Shown: in pieces, positions 1-10,900 of the stretch | Position numbering within the stretch: the stretch's first letter is position 1 | Layout of the letters: every line of letters begins with the position of its first letter | Notes under the pieces: generated by a model | The model's input: only the letters and a program-made list of their open reading frames with translations | Database searches by the model: none | What the model was told of the DNA's origin: nothing | NCBI GenBank assembly: GCA_963573305.1 | Contig: OY754335.1 | Span: 18,019,501-18,083,500, forward strand | From: Pyrrhosoma nymphula | Lineage: Eukaryota; Arthropoda; Insecta; Odonata; Coenagrionidae | DNA: 64,000 nucleotides | Direction: 5' to 3' | Made by a program: the position numbers and the translations under genes

Positions 1-539
1 TTTTTTCAAGGAGTTCTGACAATCCTTACAATACAATAATATTTGTTCACGAAAATGTTTATCATGGTAAATACAAATGCAGGATTTTCCGTACAATCAT
101 TGTTATTTACGACAAGCAATTTTATTTTTGTATACACGATTTCCACAAACATGAAGCGTGCATTTGCACTAGTGATTCATCTGTCCTACAACCTAATAAT
201 TTCTAACTTTGCCGCTGAACTTGTGAAAGCAGCATCTGTAAACTAAACGTGCTGTTTGGTCATTGTCATCATCATTAATAATTGAGTACGCATCAACGTC
301 ATAGGTATCATATTTATTTTCTTAAGAGAAACTATTTGGACAATATGTAAATGATCACCAGTTATCTATGGCATGAGCTAAAATGAGCGGCAGGATAACA
401 TTCCCCTGAAAGTTATGTAGCCAACCAATACGGATCTTGACTTTCCATGGAATGCCTACCCTGATTTGCATGTTTTCATGGTTACCACGTTCAGAATCCC
501 GGGTCCATTCAAGAACGTGCCAACAAGAGTCCGCTGTAT
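1..539. other. No gene recognised
   Basis: AT-rich sequence. The small open frames show no family resemblance or codon bias. It probably lies in an intron of the WDR44 gene or upstream of it. Confidence 0.4.
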
Positions 540-2500
540 GAGATTGATTGCAGCCAAATCTGAGGGAGAGCGAAAGAAGGCATGTGATGAATACAGAGAG
601 GAGAAGAGTTAATGCAAAATCACTGTGAAAGAGAGCAAGAAAAGAATGTGTGTGGATGAGGCCTGCAAAATGAAGAGTGATTTTGAAGGCCATAAAAAAG
701 TTATTTTGGAAATGGGGGAAAAAGGGCAAAGCAAGGGAATGGATGCAACAAAGAATAAAAGTGGCGAGATAGTGTGGAATGAAAGCGACGTCAGGGACTG
801 TTGGAAGGATTATTTTGAAGAATTATACAATAATGGTGCAGGCAACGAGGATGAGTCTTGCGAATAGTAAACGAGAATGTTAGTATGGAAAAGGAAATAA
901 GCAAGAATGAAGTCATAATGGCAGTAAGAATATTGATAAATGTGAAGGCTGCAGGCATGCTTGGGATAGCTAGTGAAATGCTGAAGTGTGTAGGGTGTAG
1001 CTTACTCACTTTTATGAATTGTATAAATTATGTTTAAAGCATCAGTTGTTCCAACAGATTGGAAGAATTCTATGATAGGTCCATAGTGGAAAGTGAAGGG
1101 TGGGAAGTCCAATTGTAAAAATTATAGAGCAATTGGTTTATTGAGTATTTCAGGAAAAGTGTTCAGTAAAATAATAATGAAAAGAGTGAGGAAGATTACT
1201 ATCGAAGGATCTTGGGTTAACAGCATAGGTTTTAGCCTGGGGGGGGGGATGTAGTGATCGTCCGTTCGCACTTCAACAAGAGCTAGTGAAATACATGGAT
1301 GTCTAAAAGTAAGTATATTGTGCATTTGTTGATTTAGAGAAGGTAATGAGATAATAGGATCTTGAGTGACTGGTTTGAAATAATACAGGCTGTAAAGCAG
1401 GGATGCGTAATTTCACCGTGGCTGTTCAATGTTTGTAAGGATAAATGTTTGAGATGCTTGTGTAGCGATAATGTCGGTGTAATGGTAGTAGATGTAAGTG
1501 TGTGAGTTCTACTGTACGTAGATGATACAGTGTTGCTGTCCGAGAGCCCACTGGAATTACAGGGGCTCCTGAATAACTTCTAAGCAACAAGTAGAATGGA
1601 TTTGAGGATAAATGCATCAAAGACCAAAGTCATAGTTTTTGATAGGGAGAGTGATAAGAATGATTGTATGATGAGGCTAAATGATGAAGTAATTGAACAA
1701 GTAGACAGTTTTGTGTATATTTGCTGATTGTTTGCAAAAGATGGAATGATAGATGAGGTTTTTGTAAGGTGTGCAAATGCTGGTAGGAAAGTTGTTGGTA
1801 TTATTGGAGCATATCTAAGAGTGAGTGTTTGCTTAGGGAAGTGAAAATCGCAGTGTCCAAAAGTATTTTCCTCCCAACGTTATTATATGGCAGCGAAACC
1901 TGGGTATATCAGGATAAGCATAAGAGTAGGCTAAATGCTGTGGGAATGGGGTACCTGAGAAGTGTTTGCAGCAAAAGTAGGATGGATAGGGTGAGGAATG
2001 AGTGGGTGATGAAAGAATGTGGGTTGAATGCTCCAGTAATGGATGTATATGAAAGGAGTGTGCTTTGTTGGTTGGGCCATATCGAGGTAATGGGAAGAGA
2101 GTCGAGTAATGAAAAATACAGACAGTCCCTGCTTTTTCATCAGGTTACATTCCCAAAAATTGCAACAAAAAGCAGATCACTAACTCCCATATATATTGCA
2201 CCAAATTGAAGTATGTACCCATGTACTTTTTTTAGCGGTATTGTTCACTTTCTTGTTAAAAATGAACAATCTACTTAACTCTACTTTGGCTTTAAACATG
2301 ATGGGAACACAACGAACGGAAAAACAAAAATATCAATGCGGTGAATAAGCAGAATAAGGCAACAGAATAGTGGATTGGTGATGTCAAATTTTAACCGAAG
2401 TATAACAGAGACTATTAAAAGCATGCTGACGAAAAATGGGGACTGCCTGTACATGAAAGTAGAGTGAATGGTGTCCTAAAGGGGTCTCACTGTATTTTTT
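540..2500 (+). mobile_element. Degenerate RTE-like non-LTR retrotransposon (endonuclease linker and RT), split by a MITE
   Basis: Pieces in changing + frames follow the usual order for arthropod non-LTR polyproteins. First is a charged linker ending VWNESDVRDCWKDYFEELYN (about 625-865), then KAAGMLGIASEMLK (about 945-985) and NCKNYRAIGLLSISGKVF (about 1115-1160). The RT core follows: QAVKQGCVISPWLFNV (about 1388-1435) and the catalytic YVDDTVLLSES (about 1515-1550). The typical tail LLYGSETWVYQDK, RMDRVRNEW and RSVLCWLGHIEVMG comes last (1880-2105). Many stops and frameshifts make it dead. A Tigger MITE sits at 2119-2449, and in-frame tail sequence (MKVEWMVS-like) seems to resume after it. 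Clade is uncertain: RTE or a relative. The same tail type recurs at 62366-62634. Confidence 0.8.
2119..2449. repeat. Tigger-type MITE inserted in the RT relic
   Basis: 331 bp bounded by TA (2117-2118 and 2450-2451). Terminal inverted repeats are CAGACAGTCCCTGCTTTTTC on the left and, read inward from the right, CAGGCAGTCCCCATTTTTCG. No transposase. CAG...CC ends with TA duplication are typical of Tigger/pogo (Tc1-mariner superfamily). Confidence 0.75.
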
Positions 2501-2991
2501 ATTCCCTGATTTTCAAAAGTGCAAGTAAGTCCATCCTGAAAATGCATTGACAAAATGTACATGAAGTTAAGTTTCGTGGTAAAAGCCATTTGGAAAACTT
2601 GGTAAAATTTAATGAAAATGATAGTCTGAATGAACCAAGTGGAGGTCAAGGACATAATTACTCGACAGGAATGTACAAAATATTCTCTAGATAATTTTTA
2701 ATAAATACGGCATACTATCAAGTCTCATTTTGTTGCACATTTTATGATTTAATGGATGTAACATGGTATAGTTAACTTTATATGCTTTCCTATGCATGTA
2801 TGGTCATGAAACAAAAAAGTTTATCTTGTCTTATAAAAGTGAGAAAAGGAAAGAAAGAGTTAAATTCACTGCCATAACTAAGAACCGAGAACCTATCCAG
2901 AACCAGAAAAAAAATTAGAACTGACTCATCACTTGTAAAAACATTATCAGATTCTGTTTCTCTGGTACCAATTACTGAATATCGGCCATTA
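2501..2991. other. No gene recognised
   Basis: AT-rich spacer between the RT relic and the piggyBac-like element. Only short stop-ridden frames. Confidence 0.4.
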
Positions 2992-2995
2992 TTAA

Positions 2996-4485
2996 CCCTT
3001 TCGCTACGAATTCCGGAAATATAGGGCAGTAGGTCTCCTGACCAGAAGACGAGCGCCGAATATTTTAGTTGGAGATTTTCCTACGCAAGCAAGCGAACGC
3101 CGTATATATTTTCCTTTCTATGGTTTCTCCCCTTTCTGGTGCTCACAGGAACACAGCTTCTATGTTTCGGGACCCAACGCAGTGGGTGTCAAGCCTTTCC
3201 CTCGGAATTTGGGAGCAGGTACTTGGACCCTTCGTGGTATTAGCACCTTCTTTGCGGAAAGGGTTAGCGGTCATATGATTGTTCATTCAGTGATTTTGTG
3301 AAATAAATATTTGTAGCTTTCTCAAAAATATAAAATCAGAATTGAACTCCTTGTCTTTTGGTTAGCGTTTACAATTTTTAAGCAAAAGTATACCATCAAT
3401 ATTAACTGATATCTTGATTTCAAGATATCAGTCAAGATATTTTTGCATTGGAATTGATTTATGTATTACGAGGGTCGTCCGGAAAGTAGTACTTGTTTGT
3501 ACCGTGTGGAGCGCTGGTGAGTAGAGTAGCCGCCGGACAAATTCTAACACGTTCAGTTGTATTTCAGCTGTCTGTGTGCAAAGTTACGCCTCGCTGGTAC
3601 TGACTGTGTTCTTTCTGTGAGTGTTTATAATGTTCAAGAAAATAGAGAACGCCGCCAGTTGTGAAATTAGGGCTGTGATTGTTGTCGAGCGGCATTATTC
3701 TCCTCCACGACAATGCCAGACCTCATACGGCTCGGATAACAGAACAACTTGTTCAACAATTCAAATGGGAAACTTTCAACCATCCACCCTATAGCCCAGA
3801 CTTGGCACCCTCAGATTTTCATCTGTTTACAAAACTCAAGGACTTTTTGGCAGGAAAGAAATTTGAAAGTGATGAAGAACTGAAAGCAGCTGTGACTACA
3901 TATCTCAATACACTGGCGGCAGAGGAGTACGAAGCTGGGATACAAAAACTTGTCACAAGCTATGACAAATGCTTAAATTTGCGAGGTGACTATGTGGAGA
4001 AGTAGTTTAAAGTATGTTCTTTACAAATAAAAAAATTTATATTTGTTTAAATGTACCAGTTTTTTAAAATTCCAAAACGGGCACTACTTTCCGGATGGCC
4101 CTCGTAAATCTGTTAATATTGATGGTAGAGTTTCGTTTAAAATTTGTAAATGCACAGTGAAAAATGAGGAATTCATTTCAAAGTCTACAATTTGAGAGGG
4201 AGCAACAAATATACATGTAGTAAAACCAATAAATAAACCATTAGTTGACCGGGAAACCATGCTGCTGGAAAGGTTGTAATACTGTGAAGGGTTGAGCTTA
4301 ACTGCCCCTGGAGTCCGAGATAATGTAGGGGTCGAAAAAGGTAGGAGCTGAGTGTGAGTGCATACCTGTGAGAACTTTCTCCACAGATGCCGTACAAAAA
4401 TGGTCCGTACAGAGAGGAAGGAAGAATCTCTTGGTACTCAGATCAGTAGAAATGCATAGGAGAGAATTCTGCCGTCTCGAAAGGG
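2996..4485. mobile_element. piggyBac-like non-autonomous element with TTAA target sites
   Basis: TTAA stands at both borders (2992-2995, 4486-4489). The ends are inverted, CCCTTTCGCTACG and, from the right, CCCTTTCGAGACG, each followed by a similar GAATTC-containing subterminal stretch. TTAA duplication with CCC-starting ends is the hallmark of piggyBac. No transposase is left. A second inverted pair lies inside (about 3365-3405 and 4105-4150, sharing TTAATATTGATGGTA), on either side of a nested mariner. A central GAAAGGGTT near 3257 could mark an alternative, shorter element. Confidence 0.55.
3469..4104 (+). mobile_element. mariner-family element, internally deleted
   Basis: 636 bp flanked by TA (3467-3468, 4105-4106). 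Perfect or near-perfect inverted ends: CGAGGGTCGTCCGGAAAGTA and, from the right, CGAGGGCCATCCGGAAAGTA. The transposase starts at about 3630 (MFKKIENAASCEIRAV) and is joined near 3690 to the C-terminal catalytic half: ILLHDNARPHTA, then NHPPYSPDLAPSDFHLF, ending at the stop near 4005. The HDN and PSD aspartates of the mariner DD34D triad are kept. The HTH region and the first aspartate are deleted, so it cannot encode an active enzyme. Confidence 0.9.
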
Positions 4486-5024
4486 TTAATATTGGAATAT
4501 ATTATCGGCTCAGCCCTAGGTTACACTTATGCTCACACTATGCTATTGTTTTTCTTGGCAGTTTTTATAGTGTGATGGATAAACTGTAATTGGGCTAATT
4601 TCCATTTATACTCGAGTATAAGTCAAGAAGTTTCTTCCTTTTTTCGGCCAATGAAAACATACTTTCGACTTATAGTTGAGTCAGTGAATAAGGTGACTTT
4701 TTCGGGGTCAACATTTCAGCGTATCGGCTGCATAAAACCATATTTATTTCTCAAAAGCCAAGATGAATATTGCCGATAAATGTGTTAGATTTAAGTTTTA
4801 AGTGTTTTATTCGGACATGTCACTGCCGAAAACAATTGATATTTCCACTTTGCGATAATAATGCATTCCTCATGGCCAATTTTATTGTATGTACAATTTT
4901 CGCATAGCCAACGCAAAAAAGGAGATTCAGCAATTTTTCACCTCGACTTGTATTCCAGTTACGGATTTTAATTAATATTTTCGGCCCAAAAAGAAGACTT
5001 TGACTTATACTCGAAGATGTACAG

Positions 5025-7700
5025 TAGGGTGTATCACGAAAAACTTTTTTTTGAAATTCAAAATTGCAAGTGGATAAAAAGTTGTCACTGTACTCACATA
5101 TGCACCAAAAAAAATTTGAGTCAAATTGTAATATGTTTAGGTCTCCCGGAACGGGCCTAAAGTTTGATTTTTTTGTCAAAAAACGTAGATTTTCAATTTT
5201 TTTTAAAACGTAAATACAAAACAAATTTTTGTTTTCAAGTACAAAAATATTTAGTTTAAAACGTTAGTTAACAGCAGAAAAAGAATTACACTGGTCGCGT
5301 AACATTTTTGTCTCCCGGATAAGTTTAAAAAAGTCATATTTGTGCAAAATTAAGGTCTGTTGTTGACACTTTCATTTACTTATATTTAGCTTATTTGATT
5401 TATAAATTTCTTTCAACCATATAAATTAAAAGTATTACAATCTAATGAGTGTTTACTAGGCCGAAATTATCCTTTATTTTTTTAATTAAGCCTATTTTTC
5501 GAGTAAGAGAAATGCAAAAAGGATTTTATATTCAAAAGGAAAAAATGAATGCAAATATTGAAACGTTAAGCTTGAATAAGTAATTCAAAATGAATATTGA
5601 TTGTATAATCTATAGATCTTGATAATTGATGAACATTTCAGAATGTTATAGTTGTCTCTGGAGAATAGGTTAATTTTATATTTATATATGTGACATCTCA
5701 GTTATCAGCAGCTCTCACAACCTGTAACCTAAGTTTTTAGTTAAGCTGATTTTAAAGAACAATTTCTAGCAACTCATCTATATGCTTACAAAAAAAAACA
5801 AAAATATTAGATAGAGTTGATTGTTTCCAAAAAAGTAGACATTTAATTGATATAGAAAATAAAGTCTTACTTGATGTTTATTCCTGGGCTGTTGCAGATG
5901 TGAAGTGATGTTTCGTTTCAAACTTTGGAAGAATTTTCTGTCCAGCAATAGATCTAATCTTGATCTAATGAAACCATCTCTCTCTTTGTAGCCACAAACG
6001 TGCTTAGAAGCTTCTGTAACCTCATTCACAATACTTTCCACTGTTTGTGTGTGCGAAGGAGTTTAAACTCCTTTCTATCACTAGTTCCTGCTTGAACGAT
6101 CAACTGTAGCTCTTGCTTGCTTAAGTTAGTTACGAGAGGTGGTTCCGTTACTGTTGTAGACAACCAATCAATAAGATCTACATAGTCCTCTGCATTAAAA
6201 TTAACTTGTGGTGGTTTGAAAACACTCTTTGCTTTTAAATCTGTTTGTCGAGTTACTTGTATTCTTTTGCTTGCCAGACACCTAATATTTTTTCGTGAAT
6301 CAAACAACATTCCCAAAAGAAGATGTTCTGGGTGTACCAAAAAAGCATTTCTCTGTAGCATTGATTGAACAACAGCCTTCATATCACCTTCTAAGTACTT
6401 GATGCGTTGTACAATCTTAGAAACGTTTTGTGAAGTATAAATAAACCTTTGATGACATTTAATTGTAAACCATGAGGGAGCATAAACTTTTATGACAAAC
6501 TCAGCCAGTTTTTTCAACTGAGGGGTTGGATCAAGTGATGCAATATATAAGCGTAAAATTAGGTTTGCCATTGTCAGCCATCTTGCATGGAAGATGTTTC
6601 CTGGGTTTCTGCTTGCCAACTCTTTGGAGCATTCGCCTGCTGACACAGCTTGGCCAGAGATATTTCTTATCAATGCTCAAATCCTTAAAATCAACCTCTG
6701 GAAAAACGCTATCTATTTTATTGTACTCAACAACTGGTAAATCTTGACAACATGCTAAACGTTTTTCTATTGTGCCTCTCAAAAAATTGTGCTCAGAAGT
6801 TGTACCATCAAGGGCAACCATAACTTTCCTAAGCGCCAATTCGTTCAAGTGAAGCAAACAAACCACTGCTTGTATTGGACATTGTAAAGCCTTTTAGAAC
6901 AATGAAATTGATCCATTATAGACTCCAGTATTAGATGCAGTACCATCACAGCCAAGAGCTTAAATAGTTTTCTCATCAATGCAGTTTTCTTTCATGAATT
7001 TCAGTATGGATGATACTATGTCTTTCCCAGAGCCACTGGCTGGAGTTACGTGTCCAAAATATGTTGAATTTGGTTCTTCAAACAAAGATATGTGTTCTTC
7101 TTGTATAGTTATCCGGACACATTTACCACTAATAATTTCTTAACTTATTGTTTCATCTATTCGACCTTCGAAATAGCACTACACCACAGCGACTTGCCGC
7201 AGCATTCAGACGCAGCCACGAGACGCACCAGTGAAACCACACCTGAGTGTAGCATACACGATTTCATACAATAATGTTCTCGCTACTTCAAAATGCTGTA
7301 AAAAAATACCTACAATTTACAAAAATAATTGAAATTAATCTGAAGGATGGGTTTAAAATTGAAAAATAGGTGTATTTGGTAAAAAAATGTTCATTTTCAT
7401 GTAGATTCCGGGAGACGTAGATGTTACATGAAAGATATATATTTTTTTCTACTGTTAAATAATATTCGAAACTTTAGATTTTTGTACTTGAAAACAAAAA
7501 TTTGCTTTTTATTTACGTTTTAAAAAAAATTGAAAATCTACATTTTTGACAAAAAAAATAAAACTTTAGGCCCATTCCGGGAGACCTAAACTTTTTTCAA
7601 TTTGACTCAAATTTTTTTTGGTGCATATGTGAGCACAGTGACAACTTTTTATCGACTTGCAATTTTGAATTTCAAAAAAAGTTTTTTGTGATACACCCTA
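5025..7700 (-). mobile_element. hAT-like DNA transposon with about 310-bp inverted repeats and 8-bp target duplication
   Basis: 2676 bp. The same 8 bases, ATGTACAG, stand directly on both sides (5017-5024, 7701-7708). Ends are TAGGGTGTATCACGAAAAAC and its inverse; similarity between the arms continues for about 310 bases (5025-5340 against 7385-7700), including GTCTCCCGG near both inner ends. TAGGG ends and 8-bp duplication suit the hAT superfamily. The minus strand carries broken frames of one large protein (next entry). I do not recognise the family by name, and arms this long are unusual for hAT. Confidence 0.8.
5778..7080 (-). pseudogene. Broken transposase-like gene of the long-TIR element
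   Basis: Read on the minus strand from about 7080 down to 5778, three overlapping frames give one protein with frameshifts and stops. In order: FGHVTPASGSGKDIV, a stop, then LGCDGTASNTGVYNG near 6960-6915. Next come VVCLLHLNELALRK, VALDGTTSEHNFLRG and CCQDLPVV (6866 frame), then NPGNIFHARWLTMANLILRL, KLAEFVIKVYAPSWFTIK and NAFLVHPEHLLLGMLFDSRK (6673 frame). GCDGT followed by CLLHLNE and later HARWLT resembles the spacing of an RNase-H-fold transposase with a first Asp and a C/H pair. Catalytic assignment is inference. Broken by at least two frameshifts or stops, hence inactive. Confidence 0.65.
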
Positions 7701-7848
7701 ATGTACAGTATCACCTCTATTTAGTTCTCTCGTACTGTTTATGTGCAAGTTTAAAAAAAAACTATTCTCTGGTGATGAAAAAGAATGCTTCCATTCTCAT
7801 CACAGGTATGCCATCTAACTTGCTTCATAATCTATGATCCATTTTTAG

Positions 7849-7985
7849 GAAATTCTTGAGCAAGTCACTGTTCTAAACTTGGACACTGGAGAGCGTGTTC
7901 CTTTAAGTGTTGCTGAGGATAAACTACCACAATGCATTAATCCCTTGTCTCTCCACATCATGAGGCTTACATCTGAATACGTGAG
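7849..7985 (+). CDS. WDR44: WDR44 coding exon (first one recognised)
   Basis: Acceptor tttttag lies just before, donor gtgagc just after. It reads EILEQVTVLNLDTGERVPLS... through LHIMRLTSEYV, a block strongly conserved in WDR44 just before the linker. It starts in phase 0 and ends with two bases (AG) of a Ser codon completed by the next exon. A competing donor five bases earlier (gtgagg) would break the frame to the next exon. The exon ends 17 bases before an assembly gap. Confidence 0.93.
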
Positions 7986-10900
7986 GTGAGCTTACTGTTC
8001 GCNNNNNNNNNNNNNNNNNNNNNNNNNNNNNNNNNNNNNNNNNNNNNNNNNNNNNNNNNNNNNNNNNNNNNNNNNNNNNNNNNNNNNNNNNNNNNNNNNN
8101 NNNNNNNNNNNNNNNNNNNNNNNNNNNNNNNNNNNNNNNNNNNNNNNNNNNNNNNNNNNNNNNNNNNNNNNNNNNNNNNNNNNNNNNNNNNNNNNNNNNN
8201 NNTACACTCCATTACACTCTCAGTCACAGCCCTTTTTCTCTTTCTCTCAGCTTCAATTATTTCTCTGTTTTTATTGTTATTTGTTACTGTGTGGAATGTA
8301 TTAAGAAGTGATTTGAGATCCAAAACCATAAAAATTAAAAACATATGACTGCATCAAGTAATGAAAACTCAAGTTTTTTTTGTTTTTGAGGAGTCCAAGA
8401 AATAGGGCAGTGTGCTGATTCTTGGGCTTTGGACTGAGAGAGTTGTATGTGGATGCCACTTGTGTCAGTATGGAAGAACTTCCTTTTTATGGATTACTGT
8501 ATAGTTGCTATTGTGTCATTGTTACCTTTGGAAATTGTTTGCTTCAAGCACTGATAGAGCTAGTTGAGACACAGCTACATATGTATTTCTTTTCACCAGC
8601 AATTGACCCTTTGCTTTTGGAAATTATTGCTTCAAATTTCTCTGTGCCAATCTCTTTTTGTGACAATGCAATTTTTTGTTGTGTAGACAGCCAGTGTATT
8701 ACACCATATAATTGTTTTTAAAGTTTATACGAACCTCATCAATGGCACATGAGGATAAAAATAATGATAATAATGGTATCGGCAGTAACATGGTGGAATT
8801 CCCTACATAATGAAATGATGAGTTACTTAGTTTTCCACGTATATTTTATTTATTTCTCACAACCTGGGTTTCATCACTTCGTGACATCATCAGGTGGTTG
8901 ACCTGATGATGTAGCAAAGCGATTAAACCCAGATTGTGAGAAATAAGTAAAATATACGTGGAAAACTAAGTAACTCATCATTTCATTATGGCACATGAGA
9001 AGTCATTTGACGGTATTAGATGAGAAGGTTCAGAAAGACTTGAAAAACATAAATAGCTTTCCATGTTAAGGTACCTGCACTAACTTCGACACTTACAAAT
9101 TTTAATTACTTGGAAAATTTTGCATGTCATAGCTTGATACAGTCATTTTTCACTACTTAATTCTGAAGTTTTTTCTACCCAACAGTACAATGTCAATTTT
9201 AGAGAGTTTTGGTCCATGCTTGACATAATTGGGACTTTGGTGGTGATAGTTAATTTCAATGGTTAGGTAAAACCCCCCTCCAGTTACTGAGTATAACTTA
9301 AACAGAAGCTTGTGATTGCCTGTTGGATAATTAAATTATTCACAATGTGTTCAATGACTAGAAAAATGAAATAGTGAGAATATTCCATGAGTGGATAGGA
9401 GCCAGTGAAAACCATAAGGTATTGGGAATAAATCCATTATTGAATATTGAAAAGGTAGGCATGTTCCATGTGTGGAGCTATCTTCTGTCTATCTATATGT
9501 GGAAGTATTTTCTAAACTCTGGAAGTGGAATTCCTTTCCATACAGTGCTCTTTGTATCTGTTTGGGAGTCTGTTAATTCAGGAGGATTTTCTATGTCAGG
9601 AGAGGGCAAATTATGCAGTATACTTGGATTCTATAATTTGTAATGTAAGAGTGGAATTTATGAGTTATCCAGGAGCAAATAACTTGCAAGCACTTAATTA
9701 TTATATGTATCTATTTACATTTGTGAAAACTCTTAATGAACATGAATCGCTTGCAAAATTAAATGTGTAGCCCATTATCAATGATGCTTTTGGGATATGC
9801 TTTGAGATGGGCCACTCTGAAAAATACCTCGGTAATTTTCGTAAATTACCGCGCTATTTTTCATAATTTACCACGCCCCTTGAAAATTACCGTAATTTTC
9901 TAGATAATTCACCTATGTTTGAGATAATTTTTCATACAGATAAATTCCCAAAATGTTCTTTTAAGCCAAGTTCACATTTCCTACGTGTTTAATAATAAAT
10001 TGAGGCATGTACAACTCATTTTTGGAATATTTTACTTTTATAAAATAATAAGAGTAATGCATTTGAATATTATTCTTGAAAATTTCTCATACTTAGACAA
10101 AAGAAAGCCAGATTGCGTGTTGCTGCCGTAGTTCTTTTTACAATTTAAAAAAATTCAAATTGATTAATGTTGCATTAGATATGGTTTTAACATCCTTATT
10201 CCCTTCCTTTTGCTATTGGCTTTTCTATTTAACCATACATTTGCTGTTAAATGCTTAAAAATAAAAAATACTGGAAAATTACGGTAATTTTCTAAAGTTA
10301 CCGTAATTTACTGTGGCAAATTACCTCGGATGAAAATTATGGTAATTTTCCCATCGCTAGATATGCTGCATGTGATACACAATTCTTCTCTGTTTCACTC
10401 ATCATACTAAGAGTATCTTCAGGTGAATAAGTGTGTCCTCTCTTTTCGCCTCGATTGGCCAAAGGTGAGAGAAAAGATAAATTGGTTGAATCACTAAAAA
10501 GACATAGAAGTGGACTGTAAGATCTATGGCCAAAAGCAATGCATGACTTACCGAATAGAACGTTGAAAAATAACTGCAGGTGCGGTGAGGTGTCTTGAAG
10601 TCTGATGGTATGTCGACGGCAATCAGATCGGAACTGCACACGCACTCACGCATGCACACACACACCAAAAAAAAACAAAAGAAAAAACTCCACGATACGC
10701 GGACGCGGTCATGGCATGCATTGCCCTCTTGTGGCCATAGAGGAAAAACAAAGATTGGCGCGAATACGAAACATAACCGCCCACCAAATTTGAGAATCAA
10801 ATTTTAACTTAAATTTAGTTATGAAAAAAACATACTAATACTTATCTTGGGAAAAGGATCAACAATTTCGTACAAAAAATAATAACAGAATACCTTCTCT

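Larger units (their letters stand above)
4602..7708. repeat. pogo-type MITE (CCGTATAT family), interrupted by the hAT-like element
   Basis: The left end reads CCATTTATACTCGAGTATAA; the right end after the insertion is GATGTACAG followed by TA. Outside 5025-7700 the sequence is about 430 bp. Its first 70 bases match, as reverse complement, the right ends of the copies at 20362-20802, 59281-60614 and 61322-62779: a block around GGAAGAAA and the TATACTCGAGTATAAG end. No protein coding is seen in the MITE itself. Confidence 0.65.

Noticed and set aside
7967..8348. Open frames crossing the N run
   Set aside because: They exist only because undetermined bases contain no stop codons.
8422..8721. 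99-codon hydrophobic frame as a small membrane protein
   Set aside because: The Cys/Phe/Leu-rich composition is what AT-rich DNA gives by chance; no homology recognised and it lies in intron 1.
10402..10807. Frames over the LTR (and the same peptides at 15951-16486)
   Set aside because: Identical peptides at both places only reflect the two LTR copies; no coding role.
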